Origin: Streptomyces sp. SAI-127
GTDB lineage: Bacteria > Actinomycetota > Actinomycetes > Streptomycetales > Streptomycetaceae
Direction of reading: 5' to 3'
Assembly (NCBI RefSeq): GCF_029894425.1
Contig: NZ_JARXYJ010000001.1
Location: 8,266,501 to 8,330,500 of the forward strand
Length of the DNA stretch: 64,000 nucleotides
Shown here in pieces: positions 25,326 through 33,075 of the stretch. Position 1 is the stretch's first letter, and each line of letters opens with the position of its first letter. The position numbers and the translations under genes are program-made. Under the pieces are notes generated by a model. The model was given only the letters and a program-made list of their open reading frames with translations. It was not told the origin of the DNA and made no database searches.

Positions 25326-25921
25326 GCGGCGGCCCTGTCGGCCTCGTAGCCCGCCGCGATGGTGTCGTAGTCCGGGAAACGGGAGGCGATGGTGGAGCCG
25401 GTGAAGTTGCCGATCCAGCCGTCCTCCTCGTGGAAGAAGCGGATCGCGGTGAAGGACGGGTTGGTGCCCATGTCGAACCAGTGGGTGGTCCCGCGCGGGA
25501 CGCCGAGGAGATCGCCCTTCTCGCAGAAGACCGCGTGCACCTCGCCGTTGACGTGCAGGTAGAAGATGCCCGAGCCGGAGACGAAGAAGCGGACCTCGTC
25601 ATCGTCGTCGTGCGTGTGCTCCTGGAGGAACTTCTCGCGGGCCGCCTTGGCCTTCGCCGGGAACTCCGGGTCCTCGCTCGGATGCAGACCGAGGACATCG
25701 ACGGTGGTGAAGCCCTCCTCGGCGTTCAGCTTGTCGATCTCGGGGCCGTAGGCGGCGAACACCGTCTCGCTGCCGGCGTCGAACGGAACGTCCTCGCGGA
25801 CCGGCCACTGCTCGTAGCGCACACCGATCGGCTTCAGCGCCTCCGCGATCTCGGCGGGGTCCGAGGTGCGGCGGACCAGGGTCTCGGGGCCGGACTCGGA
25901 CCAGGTGGTCAGCAGCGTCAT
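25322..25921 (-). CDS. mtnD: Acireductone dioxygenase
   Basis: A 199-residue cupin that oxidises the acireductone to the keto acid precursor of methionine (Fe form). Metal ligands are visible in [13 protein letters not shown] (HxH and Glu, about 100-110), with the second cupin His in GTTHWFDMG. The start is set at the ATG at 25921 with GGAG upstream. The open frame continues upstream to 26089 but runs through the leader region and a dispersed hairpin repeat, so it is not used. First gene of mtnDCB. Confidence 0.95.
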   Translation of the reverse strand: MTLLTTWSESGPETLVRRTSDPAEIAEALKPIGVRYEQWPVREDVPFDAGSETVFAAYGPEIDKLNAEEGFTTVDVLGLHPSEDPEFPAKAKAAREKFLQEHTHDDDDEVRFFVSGSGIFYLHVNGEVHAVFCEKGDLLGVPRGTTHWFDMGTNPSFTAIRFFHEEDGWIGNFTGSTIASRFPDYDTIAAGYEADRAAA

Positions 25922-26024
25922 GGGAGCAACTCCAGGAGTCTGGAAGGAAAGTCCGGATACCGAGACAAGCACCGGACGGGCGGGGCAGGAAGAGGGGCGG
26001 CGGAGGACGGTCGGCGGCGGTCGG

Positions 26025-26069
26025 TCAGCCGCGACACGGCGCGCAGGGACAGCGGTGCATGCGGGGCAT
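26025..26069 (-). CDS. Candidate cysteine-rich leader peptide upstream of mtnD
   Basis: A 14-codon [17 protein letters not shown], with three Cys codons, about 100 bp upstream of mtnD on the same strand. Cys-codon-rich short ORFs upstream of sulfur genes are known in actinobacteria as ribosome-mediated sensors of cysteine supply. The ribosome site is weak (GAAAG), and an internal ATG at codon 4 could be used instead. Neither expression nor an attenuator structure is demonstrated. Confidence 0.35.
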   Translation of the reverse strand: MPRMHRCPCAPCRG

Positions 26070-26087
26070 ACACGTCGCTTTCGCGCC

Positions 26088-26135
26088 ATGGGGGTGCCCC
26101 CGCTCGAGCGGAGTCGAGAGTGGGGGAGTCGTCAT
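26088..26135. repeat. Dispersed Streptomyces-type hairpin repeat
   Basis: TGGGGGTGCCCCCGCTCGA followed by GCGGAGTCGAGAGTGGGGG folds into a stem (CCCCC-GCTCGA with TCGAG-TGGGGG) flanked by direct G-tracts. I recall near-identical elements scattered in intergenic DNA of many Streptomyces. Only one copy was noticed here. Confidence 0.5.
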
Positions 26136-26285
26136 CGGGCCTCACGGTGCCGGGTCGGGTGCCGGTCCTGCGATGGTAACTCCAGGCAGGAAGGCGGTCC
26201 GGTGTGACGTAGTCGTTGTCTCACCTGGTGAGAAAGCGGTTCCATATCTTTGACGTGTGGCTGAAAACGTTCTCATGATCAGCGT

Positions 26286-26357
26286 ATGAAGACGCTGCTG
26301 CTCGTGCGGCGGCTGTACGTGGACTTGCTCCGGTCGACCACAGCCAGCTGTCGCTGA
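26286..26357 (+). CDS. Putative leader peptide of the importer operon
   Basis: A 23-codon ORF beginning MKTLLLVRRLYVDLLR and ending SCR, 115 bp upstream of the substrate-binding lipoprotein gene. It matches the recalled pattern of actinomycete leader peptides found before sulfur-assimilation genes (Arg-Arg-x-x-Val-Asp-Leu followed by a C-terminal Cys-Arg). It is too small for normal gene calling. This suggests control of the importer by sulfur or cysteine status. Confidence 0.55.
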   Translation: MKTLLLVRRLYVDLLRSTTASCR

Positions 26358-26472
26358 CCCCTCCCGGAGCCCTCGCGCGCCCTCGCCACCCCTGACATCG
26401 GTGGCGCATTCCTTTCCCTCGCTCCGGGACCCGCACTCCCTCTGTCTTCCCACCTCGTACCTGGAGCCCCTC

Positions 26473-27570
26473 GTGTCCCGTGCCCGCCTCCCGCTCGCCG
26501 CGCTCTCGCTGGCCTCCGTCTCCGCCCTCGTGCTCTCCGGCTGCTCGCAGTCCACGGACGCGTCGACGAACACCGACGACACCGCCGCCTCGGCCTCGGC
26601 GGCCACCGGCAAGAAGCCCGCCCCCTTCAGCGCGGGCGCGGTCAAGGTGGCCCTGGTCCGGCAGAGCGGCGCCGGCGACTACTTCGAGCAGTGGGGCAAC
26701 GGCGCCAAGGCCCAGGCCAAGGCCCTCGGTATCGACCTGACCGTGTACGACGCCCAGGCGGACAACGCCAAGCAGGCCACCGACCTGTCCTCGGCGATCA
26801 ACTCCGGCGCCCAGGCGATCATCATCGACCACGGCTTCCCGGCGACGATCCAGCCGGAGATCGACAAGGCCGTGAAGAAGGGCATCAAGGTCGTCGTCTA
26901 CGACGTCGAGACCCCCACCAAGGGCGTGGTGAGCACCGAGCAGGACGACGCGAGCATGGCCCAGGCCGTCCTCGACGTGATGACGAAGGACCTCGGCAAG
27001 AACGCCAAGGTCGGGTACGTCAACGTCGCCGGCTACGCGGCCCTGGACAAGCGGAACACCGTCTGGGCGAAGGAACTCGCCGCGCAGGGCTGGAAGCAGC
27101 AGTTCAAGGTCGGCAAGGTCACCGACTCCACCGCCACCGACAACGTTCCCCTGGTCTCCGCCGCGCTCACCCAGCACTCGGACGTGACCGGCGTCTTCGC
27201 CCCCTACGACGAACTCGCCAAGGGCACGGTCCTCGCCGTCCAGAACAAGAAGCTCCAGGACAAGGTGAAGGTCTTCGGCGCGGACGTCTCCAACGCCGAC
27301 ATCCAGCAGATGACCGCCGCCGACAGCCCGTGGGTCGCCACGGCGGGCACCGATCCGTCCGCGGTCGGCGCCGCCGTCGTCCGTACGGCCGCCCTGGAGC
27401 TGGCCGGTCAACTCCACAAGAGCTCGGTGGAGTTCCCGGCCGTCGCCATCACCCAGGACTTCCTGCGCGAGAAGAAGATCGAGAACATGGACCAGCTGCG
27501 TCAGGCGCTGCCCGCGCTGAACCTGTCGCAGGTCTCGACCGCCGACTGGATCTCGAATGTCGCCCACTGA
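26473..27570 (+). CDS. Sugar-type ABC transporter substrate-binding lipoprotein (probable methylthioribose)
   Basis: A 365-residue periplasmic-binding-protein type 1 lipoprotein. The signal ends in lipobox LSGC with Cys24, followed by an Ala/Ser/Thr linker. The mature domain reads VKVALVRQSGAGDYFEQW, NSGAQAIIIDHGF and GVFAPYDELAKGTVLAV, as in ribose/rhizopine-binding proteins. The GTG at 26473 with GGAG 6 nt upstream is preferred over the longer frame from 26401. Its 3' end overlaps the ATPase gene by 14 nt. Linkage to mtnK suggests methylthioribose as ligand; this is inference. Confidence 0.87.
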   Translation: MSRARLPLAALSLASVSALVLSGCSQSTDASTNTDDTAASASAATGKKPAPFSAGAVKVALVRQSGAGDYFEQWGNGAKAQAKALGIDLTVYDAQADNAKQATDLSSAINSGAQAIIIDHGFPATIQPEIDKAVKKGIKVVVYDVETPTKGVVSTEQDDASMAQAVLDVMTKDLGKNAKVGYVNVAGYAALDKRNTVWAKELAAQGWKQQFKVGKVTDSTATDNVPLVSAALTQHSDVTGVFAPYDELAKGTVLAVQNKKLQDKVKVFGADVSNADIQQMTAADSPWVATAGTDPSAVGAAVVRTAALELAGQLHKSSVEFPAVAITQDFLREKKIENMDQLRQALPALNLSQVSTADWISNVAH

Positions 27571-29077
27571 GACGCCCGCGGTCGGTCTCACCGACGTCAG
27601 CATGGCCTTCGGCGGCAAGACCGTGCTCGCCTCCGTCACCCTCGACATCGCCCCGGGCAGTGTGGTCGCGCTGCTCGGCGCGAACGGCGCCGGAAAGTCC
27701 ACGCTGATCAAGATCCTGTCGGGCGTGCACACCGGCCACGGGGGCCAGGTACGGGTCGCGGGGGAGACCGCGGCCCTCCAGTCCCCGCTCGCCGCCCGGC
27801 AGTTGGGCATCCAGACCGTGCACCAGCGCATCGGCGAGGGCATCGTGCCGGGCCTCTCGGTCGCCGAGAACCTGGTCTTCGAGGAGCTGGCGCAGAAGCG
27901 CGGGAACCCGTTCCTGAACGGGCGCCGGGTCCTGGCGCGCGCCCGCGAGATCCAGGCAGGTCTCGATCTCGGCTGGAGCGACTCCGTGCTGCGCCGCGAG
28001 GTCGGCGAACTCGGCATCTCCGACCGCCAGTTGCTGATCCTCGCCCGCGCCCTCGCGACCCGCCCCCGGCTGCTGATCCTCGACGAACCGACCTCCGCCC
28101 TGTCCGCCGCCGAGGCCCAACGCCTTTTCGCACTCGTCGAGAAGATGCGGGACGACGGCATAGCGGTCCTCTACGTCTCCCACCGCCTCGGCGAGATCGA
28201 CGCGCTCGCCGACCGCCTGGTCGTCCTGCGGGACGGCCGTCTCACCGAGGACCAGACCAAACCCTTCGACTGGGACAGCGCCCTGCGCGCGATGCTGGCC
28301 CAGGCGCAGGAGGTGACGACGGCACGGCCGGTGCGGGAAGCGGCTCTCGGCGATGTCGCCCTGTCCCTGCGAGGAGTCCGACTCCTCGCGGGCCGGGCAC
28401 CTCTCGACCTCGACCTCCGCGCGGGCGAAGTCACCGGTGTGGTCGGACTGTTGGGCGCCGGCAAGACCGAGCTGGCCCGCGGCCTGTTCGGCGCCGAGCC
28501 CTTCGCGACCGGTTCCGCCGAACTGGACGGCAGGCCGTACGAGCCGAAAAGGCCCTCCGACGCGATCCGCGCGGGCATTCACCTGGTCCCCGAGGACCGG
28601 CACGCCGACGCGCTCGTCCCCGGCTGGTCGCTGGCCCAGAACATCTCGCTGCCGTTCCTGAAGTCGCTGTCCCGGGCCGGTCTCGTCCAGCGGTCGAGGG
28701 AGGACGCCCTCGGCCGCGAGACCATCGAGGCACTCGGCGTCGTCGCCCGCGACGAGCACAGCACCGTGGAGGAACTCTCCGGCGGCAACCAGCAGAAGGT
28801 CGTCGTGGGCCGCTGGCTCGCCGAGACACCCCGTGTCCTGATCCTGGACGAGCCGTTCCGAGGCGTGGACATCGGTGCCCGCCGGGACATCGGCCGCCGT
28901 GCCAGGGCCCTCGCCGCCGAGGGCGCCGCCGTACTCGTGCTGTCCGCCGACGTCGACGAGGTCCTCGAGATCGCCGACCGGGTCGTCGTGCTCGCCGCCG
29001 GAGAGATCCACCTCGACGCGTACGGCGAGGACGCGGAACGCGACCGCGTCATCCAGACCATCTCCGCGTCCGTGTGA
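27557..29077 (+). CDS. Sugar-type ABC transporter ATP-binding protein (two ATPase domains, RbsA-like)
   Basis: A 506-residue tandem ABC ATPase. Domain 1 has Walker A GANGAGKST (about 39-47), a weak signature GELGISDRQ and Walker B LLILDEPTSAL. Domain 2 has Walker A GLLGAGKTE, signature LSGGNQQK and Walker B VLILDEPFRGVD. This two-domain layout is that of ribose/autoinducer-2 importers. It should energise uptake with the permease encoded next. The start overlaps the binding-protein gene, indicating a coupled operon. Confidence 0.93.
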   Translation: MSPTETPAVGLTDVSMAFGGKTVLASVTLDIAPGSVVALLGANGAGKSTLIKILSGVHTGHGGQVRVAGETAALQSPLAARQLGIQTVHQRIGEGIVPGLSVAENLVFEELAQKRGNPFLNGRRVLARAREIQAGLDLGWSDSVLRREVGELGISDRQLLILARALATRPRLLILDEPTSALSAAEAQRLFALVEKMRDDGIAVLYVSHRLGEIDALADRLVVLRDGRLTEDQTKPFDWDSALRAMLAQAQEVTTARPVREAALGDVALSLRGVRLLAGRAPLDLDLRAGEVTGVVGLLGAGKTELARGLFGAEPFATGSAELDGRPYEPKRPSDAIRAGIHLVPEDRHADALVPGWSLAQNISLPFLKSLSRAGLVQRSREDALGRETIEALGVVARDEHSTVEELSGGNQQKVVVGRWLAETPRVLILDEPFRGVDIGARRDIGRRARALAAEGAAVLVLSADVDEVLEIADRVVVLAAGEIHLDAYGEDAERDRVIQTISASV

Positions 29078-29102
29078 CCCCGGCTCCCTGAGGAACTACG
29101 CC

Positions 29103-30149
29103 ATGACCACCACCCAGAGCACCGAGGTCCCCACGAAGTCGGCGACCGCCCCGGCGAGCTCGACCGCCGTACGCGTCCAGAACGCCGTCATCAAGTACGG
29201 CTTCATCTTCGTCACGGTCGCGCTGTTCCTGTACTTCGCGCTGAGCGAGGGCTCCTTCCGCGAGTCGGCGACCCTCCTCGACACCCTCCGCTACGTCTCC
29301 GTCGCCGCGATCCTCGGCCTCGGCGTCACCCTCACCATGGCCGTCGGCGGAATGGACATGTCCGTCGGCGCGGTCGCGGGCCTCGGCGTCTCGGTCGCCG
29401 CCCAGACGATGGTCGTCTTCAACCAGGTCGGCGCGGTCGCCATCATCGCGGTGCTGGCGGCGGGCGCCCTCGCCGGCCTCCTCAACGCCCTGCTGATCGT
29501 CGTACTGAAGATCCCCGACATGCTCGCCACCCTCGGCACCATGTTCGTGATCCAGGGCAGCAAGCTCATCCTGGTCGACGGCCAGTCCATCACCCCCGGC
29601 ATGACCCTGGACGACGGCACCACGGCCCCCGGCAAATTCACCGCCGGCTTCCTGAAGATCGACCGCGGCACGGTCCTCGGCATCCCCATCTCGGTCCTCG
29701 TCTTCGGCGGCCTGACGGTCGCCGCCTGGGTCTTCCTCGCCCGCACCCGCTGGGGCCGCGTGCTGTACGCCATCGGCGCCAACCCCGAGGCCTCCCGCCT
29801 GGCCGGCATCCGCGTCGGCGCGTACCGGGCCCTGGCCTACGTCCTCTCCGGCGTCCTCGCCTCGATCGGCGGCCTGATCCTGGCCGCCCGCATCGGCCAG
29901 GGCGACGTCTCCGCCGGAACCTCCCAGCTGCTCGAGGCGGTGGCCGTGGCGCTGGTCGGCACCTCCGTGCTCGGGCGGGGCCGCCCGAACGTCTGGGGCA
30001 CGGCCCTGGGCGCGGTGCTCATCGGCATCATCACCACCGGTCTGACCATCAAGGGCCTGCCGTACTACACCCAGGACGTCGTCGAGGGCGCGGTCCTCAT
30101 CCTCGCCCTGGTGTTCAGCTTCACTCTGTCCAAGCGCCGTTCGTCCTGA
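29103..30149 (+). CDS. Sugar-type ABC transporter permease (RbsC-like)
   Basis: A 348-residue integral membrane protein of the BPD_transp_2 family. It has about nine or ten hydrophobic segments and the family blocks GVTLTMAVGGMDMSVGAVAGL and RTRWGRVLYAIGANPEASRLAGIRV, the cytoplasmic loop contacting the ATPase. The ATG at 29103 follows GAGGAAC. It lies 25 bp after the ATPase and 8 bp before mtnK, in one operon. Confidence 0.93.
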   Translation: MTTTQSTEVPTKSATAPASSTAVRVQNAVIKYGFIFVTVALFLYFALSEGSFRESATLLDTLRYVSVAAILGLGVTLTMAVGGMDMSVGAVAGLGVSVAAQTMVVFNQVGAVAIIAVLAAGALAGLLNALLIVVLKIPDMLATLGTMFVIQGSKLILVDGQSITPGMTLDDGTTAPGKFTAGFLKIDRGTVLGIPISVLVFGGLTVAAWVFLARTRWGRVLYAIGANPEASRLAGIRVGAYRALAYVLSGVLASIGGLILAARIGQGDVSAGTSQLLEAVAVALVGTSVLGRGRPNVWGTALGAVLIGIITTGLTIKGLPYYTQDVVEGAVLILALVFSFTLSKRRSS

Positions 30150-30157
30150 GGAGACAC

Positions 30158-31327
30158 ATGGGCTACCGCATCCTGGAGACCGACGACATCCCGGCGTACC
30201 TGAGCGAGCGCGGGCACTGGGAGGACCTGGGCGACATCGCCGTACGGGAGGTCTCCGACGGCAACATGAACCGGGTCTTCCTCGCCTCCTCGGCGGACGG
30301 CACCCGCAGCCTCGCCGTGAAGCAGGCCCTGCCCTGGGTGCGGGTGGCGGGCCCGTCCTGGCCGATGAACCCCGACCGCGCCGACGCCGAGGCCCGCGCC
30401 TACGAGCAGATCGCGAAGGTCGCCCCCGACGAGATCCCGTCGATTCACGGCTACGACTCCGAGAACTACGCACTCGTCATGGAGGACATGTCGGACCTGG
30501 AGGTCCTGCGCACCCTCCTGAACGAGGGAGCGTCGTACGGCCCCCACACCTCGGCCCGCATCGGCGAACTGGTCGCCCGGCTCTCCTTCGCCACGAGCGA
30601 CTTCGGCATGCCGTCGGCGGAGCGCAAGGCGCAGATCGCGGCCTCGGTGAGCCCGGAGCTCTGCAAGATCACGGAAGACGTGGTGTTGTCGGAGCCGTAC
30701 ATCGAACACGAACACAACCACTGGCACGAGGGCGTGGCCGACCTGGCGCTGTCCTTCCGGGCGGACGCGGAGCTCCGCACGGAGGTGGCCGAGCTCAGGC
30801 ACCTGTTCATGACCGGCGCCCAGGCCCTCCTCCACGGTGACCTCCACACCGGCAGCGTCATGGTCGGCACCCGTGACGGCGCCCCCGTGGTACGGGTCTT
30901 CGACCCCGAGTTCTCCTTCGTGGGCCCCATCGGCTTCGACCTGGGCCTGTACTGGGCCAACGCCCTGGTCTCGGAGGAACGGGCCCGCGCGCTGGGCGGC
31001 TTGACCGACCACGCCGACCAACTCCGGCTGTCCTGGGAGGCGTTCGAGACGGAGTTCCGCCGCCTGTGGCCGACCCGGGTGGACACGTTCTTCGACGACG
31101 CCTACCTGGACCGCTTCCTGGGGAAGGTCTGGACGGAGTCCCTCGGCTACGCGGGCACGGAAATCATCCGCAGGATCATCGGCTTCGCCCACCTGACCGA
31201 CCTGACGACGCTGGAGGACCCGGTCCAGGCGTCACGCAGGGCTCTGCTCATCGGCCGCGAACTGATCGTGAAGCGCCGGGAGTTGACCGTGGTGGAGTCA
31301 GTGCGGGCGGTCGTAGAGGCCATGTAG
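30158..31327 (+). CDS. mtnK: 5-methylthioribose kinase
   Basis: A 389-residue kinase of the APH-like fold that phosphorylates methylthioribose to MTR-1-P, the substrate of MtnA. Diagnostic motifs are REVSDGNMNRVF (about 29-40), the catalytic loop LLHGDLHTGSVMVG (about 224-237, HGDLHTGS being characteristic of MtnK) and the DFG-equivalent VFDPEFSFVGPIGFDLG. GAGGAG precedes the ATG. Fusion into the importer operon argues that the transporter brings in methylthioribose. Confidence 0.95.
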   Translation: MGYRILETDDIPAYLSERGHWEDLGDIAVREVSDGNMNRVFLASSADGTRSLAVKQALPWVRVAGPSWPMNPDRADAEARAYEQIAKVAPDEIPSIHGYDSENYALVMEDMSDLEVLRTLLNEGASYGPHTSARIGELVARLSFATSDFGMPSAERKAQIAASVSPELCKITEDVVLSEPYIEHEHNHWHEGVADLALSFRADAELRTEVAELRHLFMTGAQALLHGDLHTGSVMVGTRDGAPVVRVFDPEFSFVGPIGFDLGLYWANALVSEERARALGGLTDHADQLRLSWEAFETEFRRLWPTRVDTFFDDAYLDRFLGKVWTESLGYAGTEIIRRIIGFAHLTDLTTLEDPVQASRRALLIGRELIVKRRELTVVESVRAVVEAM

Positions 31328-31358
31328 GCGGGGCCGCATCGACTTGCGGCTTCCGAGA

Positions 31359-31391
31359 AAAGGGCGGCCCCTCGTCGAGGGGCCGCCCTTT
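31359..31391. terminator. Bidirectional terminator between mtnK and glpD
   Basis: A 15-bp perfect stem, AAAGGGCGGCCCCTC with GAGGGGCCGCCCTTT, around a 3-nt loop. Confidence 0.85.
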
Positions 31392-31403
31392 CCGTGTCAC
31401 CGC

Positions 31404-33020
31404 TCACTTCTTGTCGAGCAGATCCTGCACCTTCGCCCGGACGTCGTCCGTGGCAAGCCCGCGAATCGTCAACGTGGTCCTGCGCCGCAGCACGTCATCC
31501 GCGGTCTCGGCCCATTCGTTGTCCCGCGCGTAGACGACCTGCGCCCAGATCTCCGGCGCGTCCGGATGCACCCGCTGACCCAGTTCGGGGCTCTCGTTGG
31601 CCAGTCGGGCGATGTCGAAGGCCAACGACCCGTAATGCGTGGCCAGATGCTTCGCCGTGTCGGCGGCCATGCGCGGACCCGGTGCCGGGTTGTCCACCAG
31701 CAGGCGGTGCGCGATCGCGCGCGGGTTGGCGACACCGGGCAGCGGAAGCTTCTTCGGCAGGGACGCGATGGGCTCGTAGTCGTCGCCGAGCGGAGCGCCC
31801 GGCAGCGCCTCCAGCTTCTGCATGACCGTACGGCCGATGTGCCGGAAGGTCGTCCACTTGCCGCCCGCGACGGACAGCATGCCGCCACGGCCCTCCGTGA
31901 CCACGGTCTCGCGCTTGGCCTTGGCCGTGCTGCCGGGGCCGCCCGGCAGCACACGCAGACCGGCGAAGGAGTACGTGATCAGATCGCGGGACAGCTGCTG
32001 GTCGCGGACGGAGAACGCGGCCTCGTCGAGTATCTGGGCCGTGTCCTTCTCGGTGACCGCGACCTCGGCCGGGTCGCCCTCGAACTCCTCGTCGGTCGTG
32101 CCGAGCAGGAGCATGTCCTCCCACGGGAGGGCGAAGGTGATCCGGTACTTGTCGATCGGGGTGGCCAGCGCGGCCCTCCACGGAGACGTCCGCTTCAGGA
32201 CCAGGTGCGCGCCCTTGGACAGGCGGATGGACGGAGCCGCGTTCGGGTCCTCCATCTTGCGCAGGTGGTCCACCCACGGCCCGGTCGCGTTCAGCACGAG
32301 CCGTGCGTTCACGCCGAACTCGTCACCGGACTGCCGGTCGCGCAGATCCGCGCCCGTCACCCGGCCCTTGGTGAACCTGAGGCCGGTCACCTCGGCGTGG
32401 TTGAGCACGACCGCGCCCGCCTCGACGGCCGCGCGGACCGTCATCAGCGCCATGCGCGCGTCGTTCATCTGGTCGTCGCCGTACACGGCCACGGCCTTGA
32501 GATTCTCGGTGCGCAGCTCGGGCACGTCCTGCGCCGCCTTGGCGGGGGACAGGAGGTGACCGACGCCGTCACCGAACGCCGAGAGCGCGGAGTAGGCGAA
32601 GACGCCCGCCCCGAGCTTCGCGGCGCCGTGCGGCCCGCCCTTGTACACGGGGAGGTAGAAGGTGAGCGGGTTCGCCAGGTGGGGAGCCACCTGGCGGGAG
32701 ACCGCACGGCGCTCGAAGTGGTTCTCCGCCACCAGCTTCACCGCGCCGGTCTGCAGATAGCGCAGACCGCCGTGGAGCAGCTTGGAGGAGGCGGAGGAGG
32801 TGGCGCCGGCGAAGTCGCCGGCGTCGACCAGTGCCACCCTGAGGCCGGACTGCGCGGCGTGCCAGGCGGTGGAGATGCCCAGGATGCCGCCGCCGATCAC
32901 GAGAAGGTCGTACGACGCCTTGGAGAGCTGCTCCCGGGTCTCGGCGCGGCTCGGGTGGGAGCCGGAGGCCGGGCGCGTACCGAGGGCAGGCACGGACTGC
33001 AGGGTGGACTGACTGGTCAT
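31404..33020 (-). CDS. glpD: Glycerol-3-phosphate dehydrogenase (FAD, respiratory type)
   Basis: A 538-residue flavoprotein oxidising sn-glycerol-3-phosphate to dihydroxyacetone phosphate at the membrane. The N-terminal FAD dinucleotide fold is LVIGGGILGISTAWHAA (about 40-56), followed by the GlpD block SSASSKLLHGGLRYL (about 76-90). Active-site motifs GGKWTTFRHIG and KYRITFALPWEDMLLLGTTD are present. Third structural gene of the glpF-glpK-glpD order, 55 bp after glpK. It corresponds to gylB of S. coelicolor. Confidence 0.95.
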   Translation of the reverse strand: MTSQSTLQSVPALGTRPASGSHPSRAETREQLSKASYDLLVIGGGILGISTAWHAAQSGLRVALVDAGDFAGATSSASSKLLHGGLRYLQTGAVKLVAENHFERRAVSRQVAPHLANPLTFYLPVYKGGPHGAAKLGAGVFAYSALSAFGDGVGHLLSPAKAAQDVPELRTENLKAVAVYGDDQMNDARMALMTVRAAVEAGAVVLNHAEVTGLRFTKGRVTGADLRDRQSGDEFGVNARLVLNATGPWVDHLRKMEDPNAAPSIRLSKGAHLVLKRTSPWRAALATPIDKYRITFALPWEDMLLLGTTDEEFEGDPAEVAVTEKDTAQILDEAAFSVRDQQLSRDLITYSFAGLRVLPGGPGSTAKAKRETVVTEGRGGMLSVAGGKWTTFRHIGRTVMQKLEALPGAPLGDDYEPIASLPKKLPLPGVANPRAIAHRLLVDNPAPGPRMAADTAKHLATHYGSLAFDIARLANESPELGQRVHPDAPEIWAQVVYARDNEWAETADDVLRRRTTLTIRGLATDDVRAKVQDLLDKK

Positions 33021-33075
33021 GTGGGGTTCTTACTCCTCATCAGAACTTCGAGATGAGCTTGGGTGAGCGCTCTCG

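Larger units (their letters stand above)
25922..26472. other. Divergent regulatory region between mtnDCB and the importer operon
   Basis: 551 bp with no full-size gene. It holds a Cys-rich short ORF on the minus strand (26025-26069), a hairpin repeat (26088-26135) and a leader-peptide ORF on the plus strand (26286-26357). The stretch 26200-26290 is unusually AT-rich for this window and probably contains the importer promoter. Confidence 0.6.

Noticed and set aside
25322..26089. 255-codon version of mtnD
   Set aside because: The extra 56 codons read through the leader ORF and hairpin repeat; the family N-terminus begins at MTLLTTW.
26123..26142. Possible SAM riboswitch core (GGCCCGATGA on the minus strand) upstream of mtnD
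   Set aside because: Resembles one SAM-I segment by chance. The surrounding P1/P3 helices and GAAACC...GCAACC blocks are missing, and the stretch overlaps the dispersed hairpin repeat.
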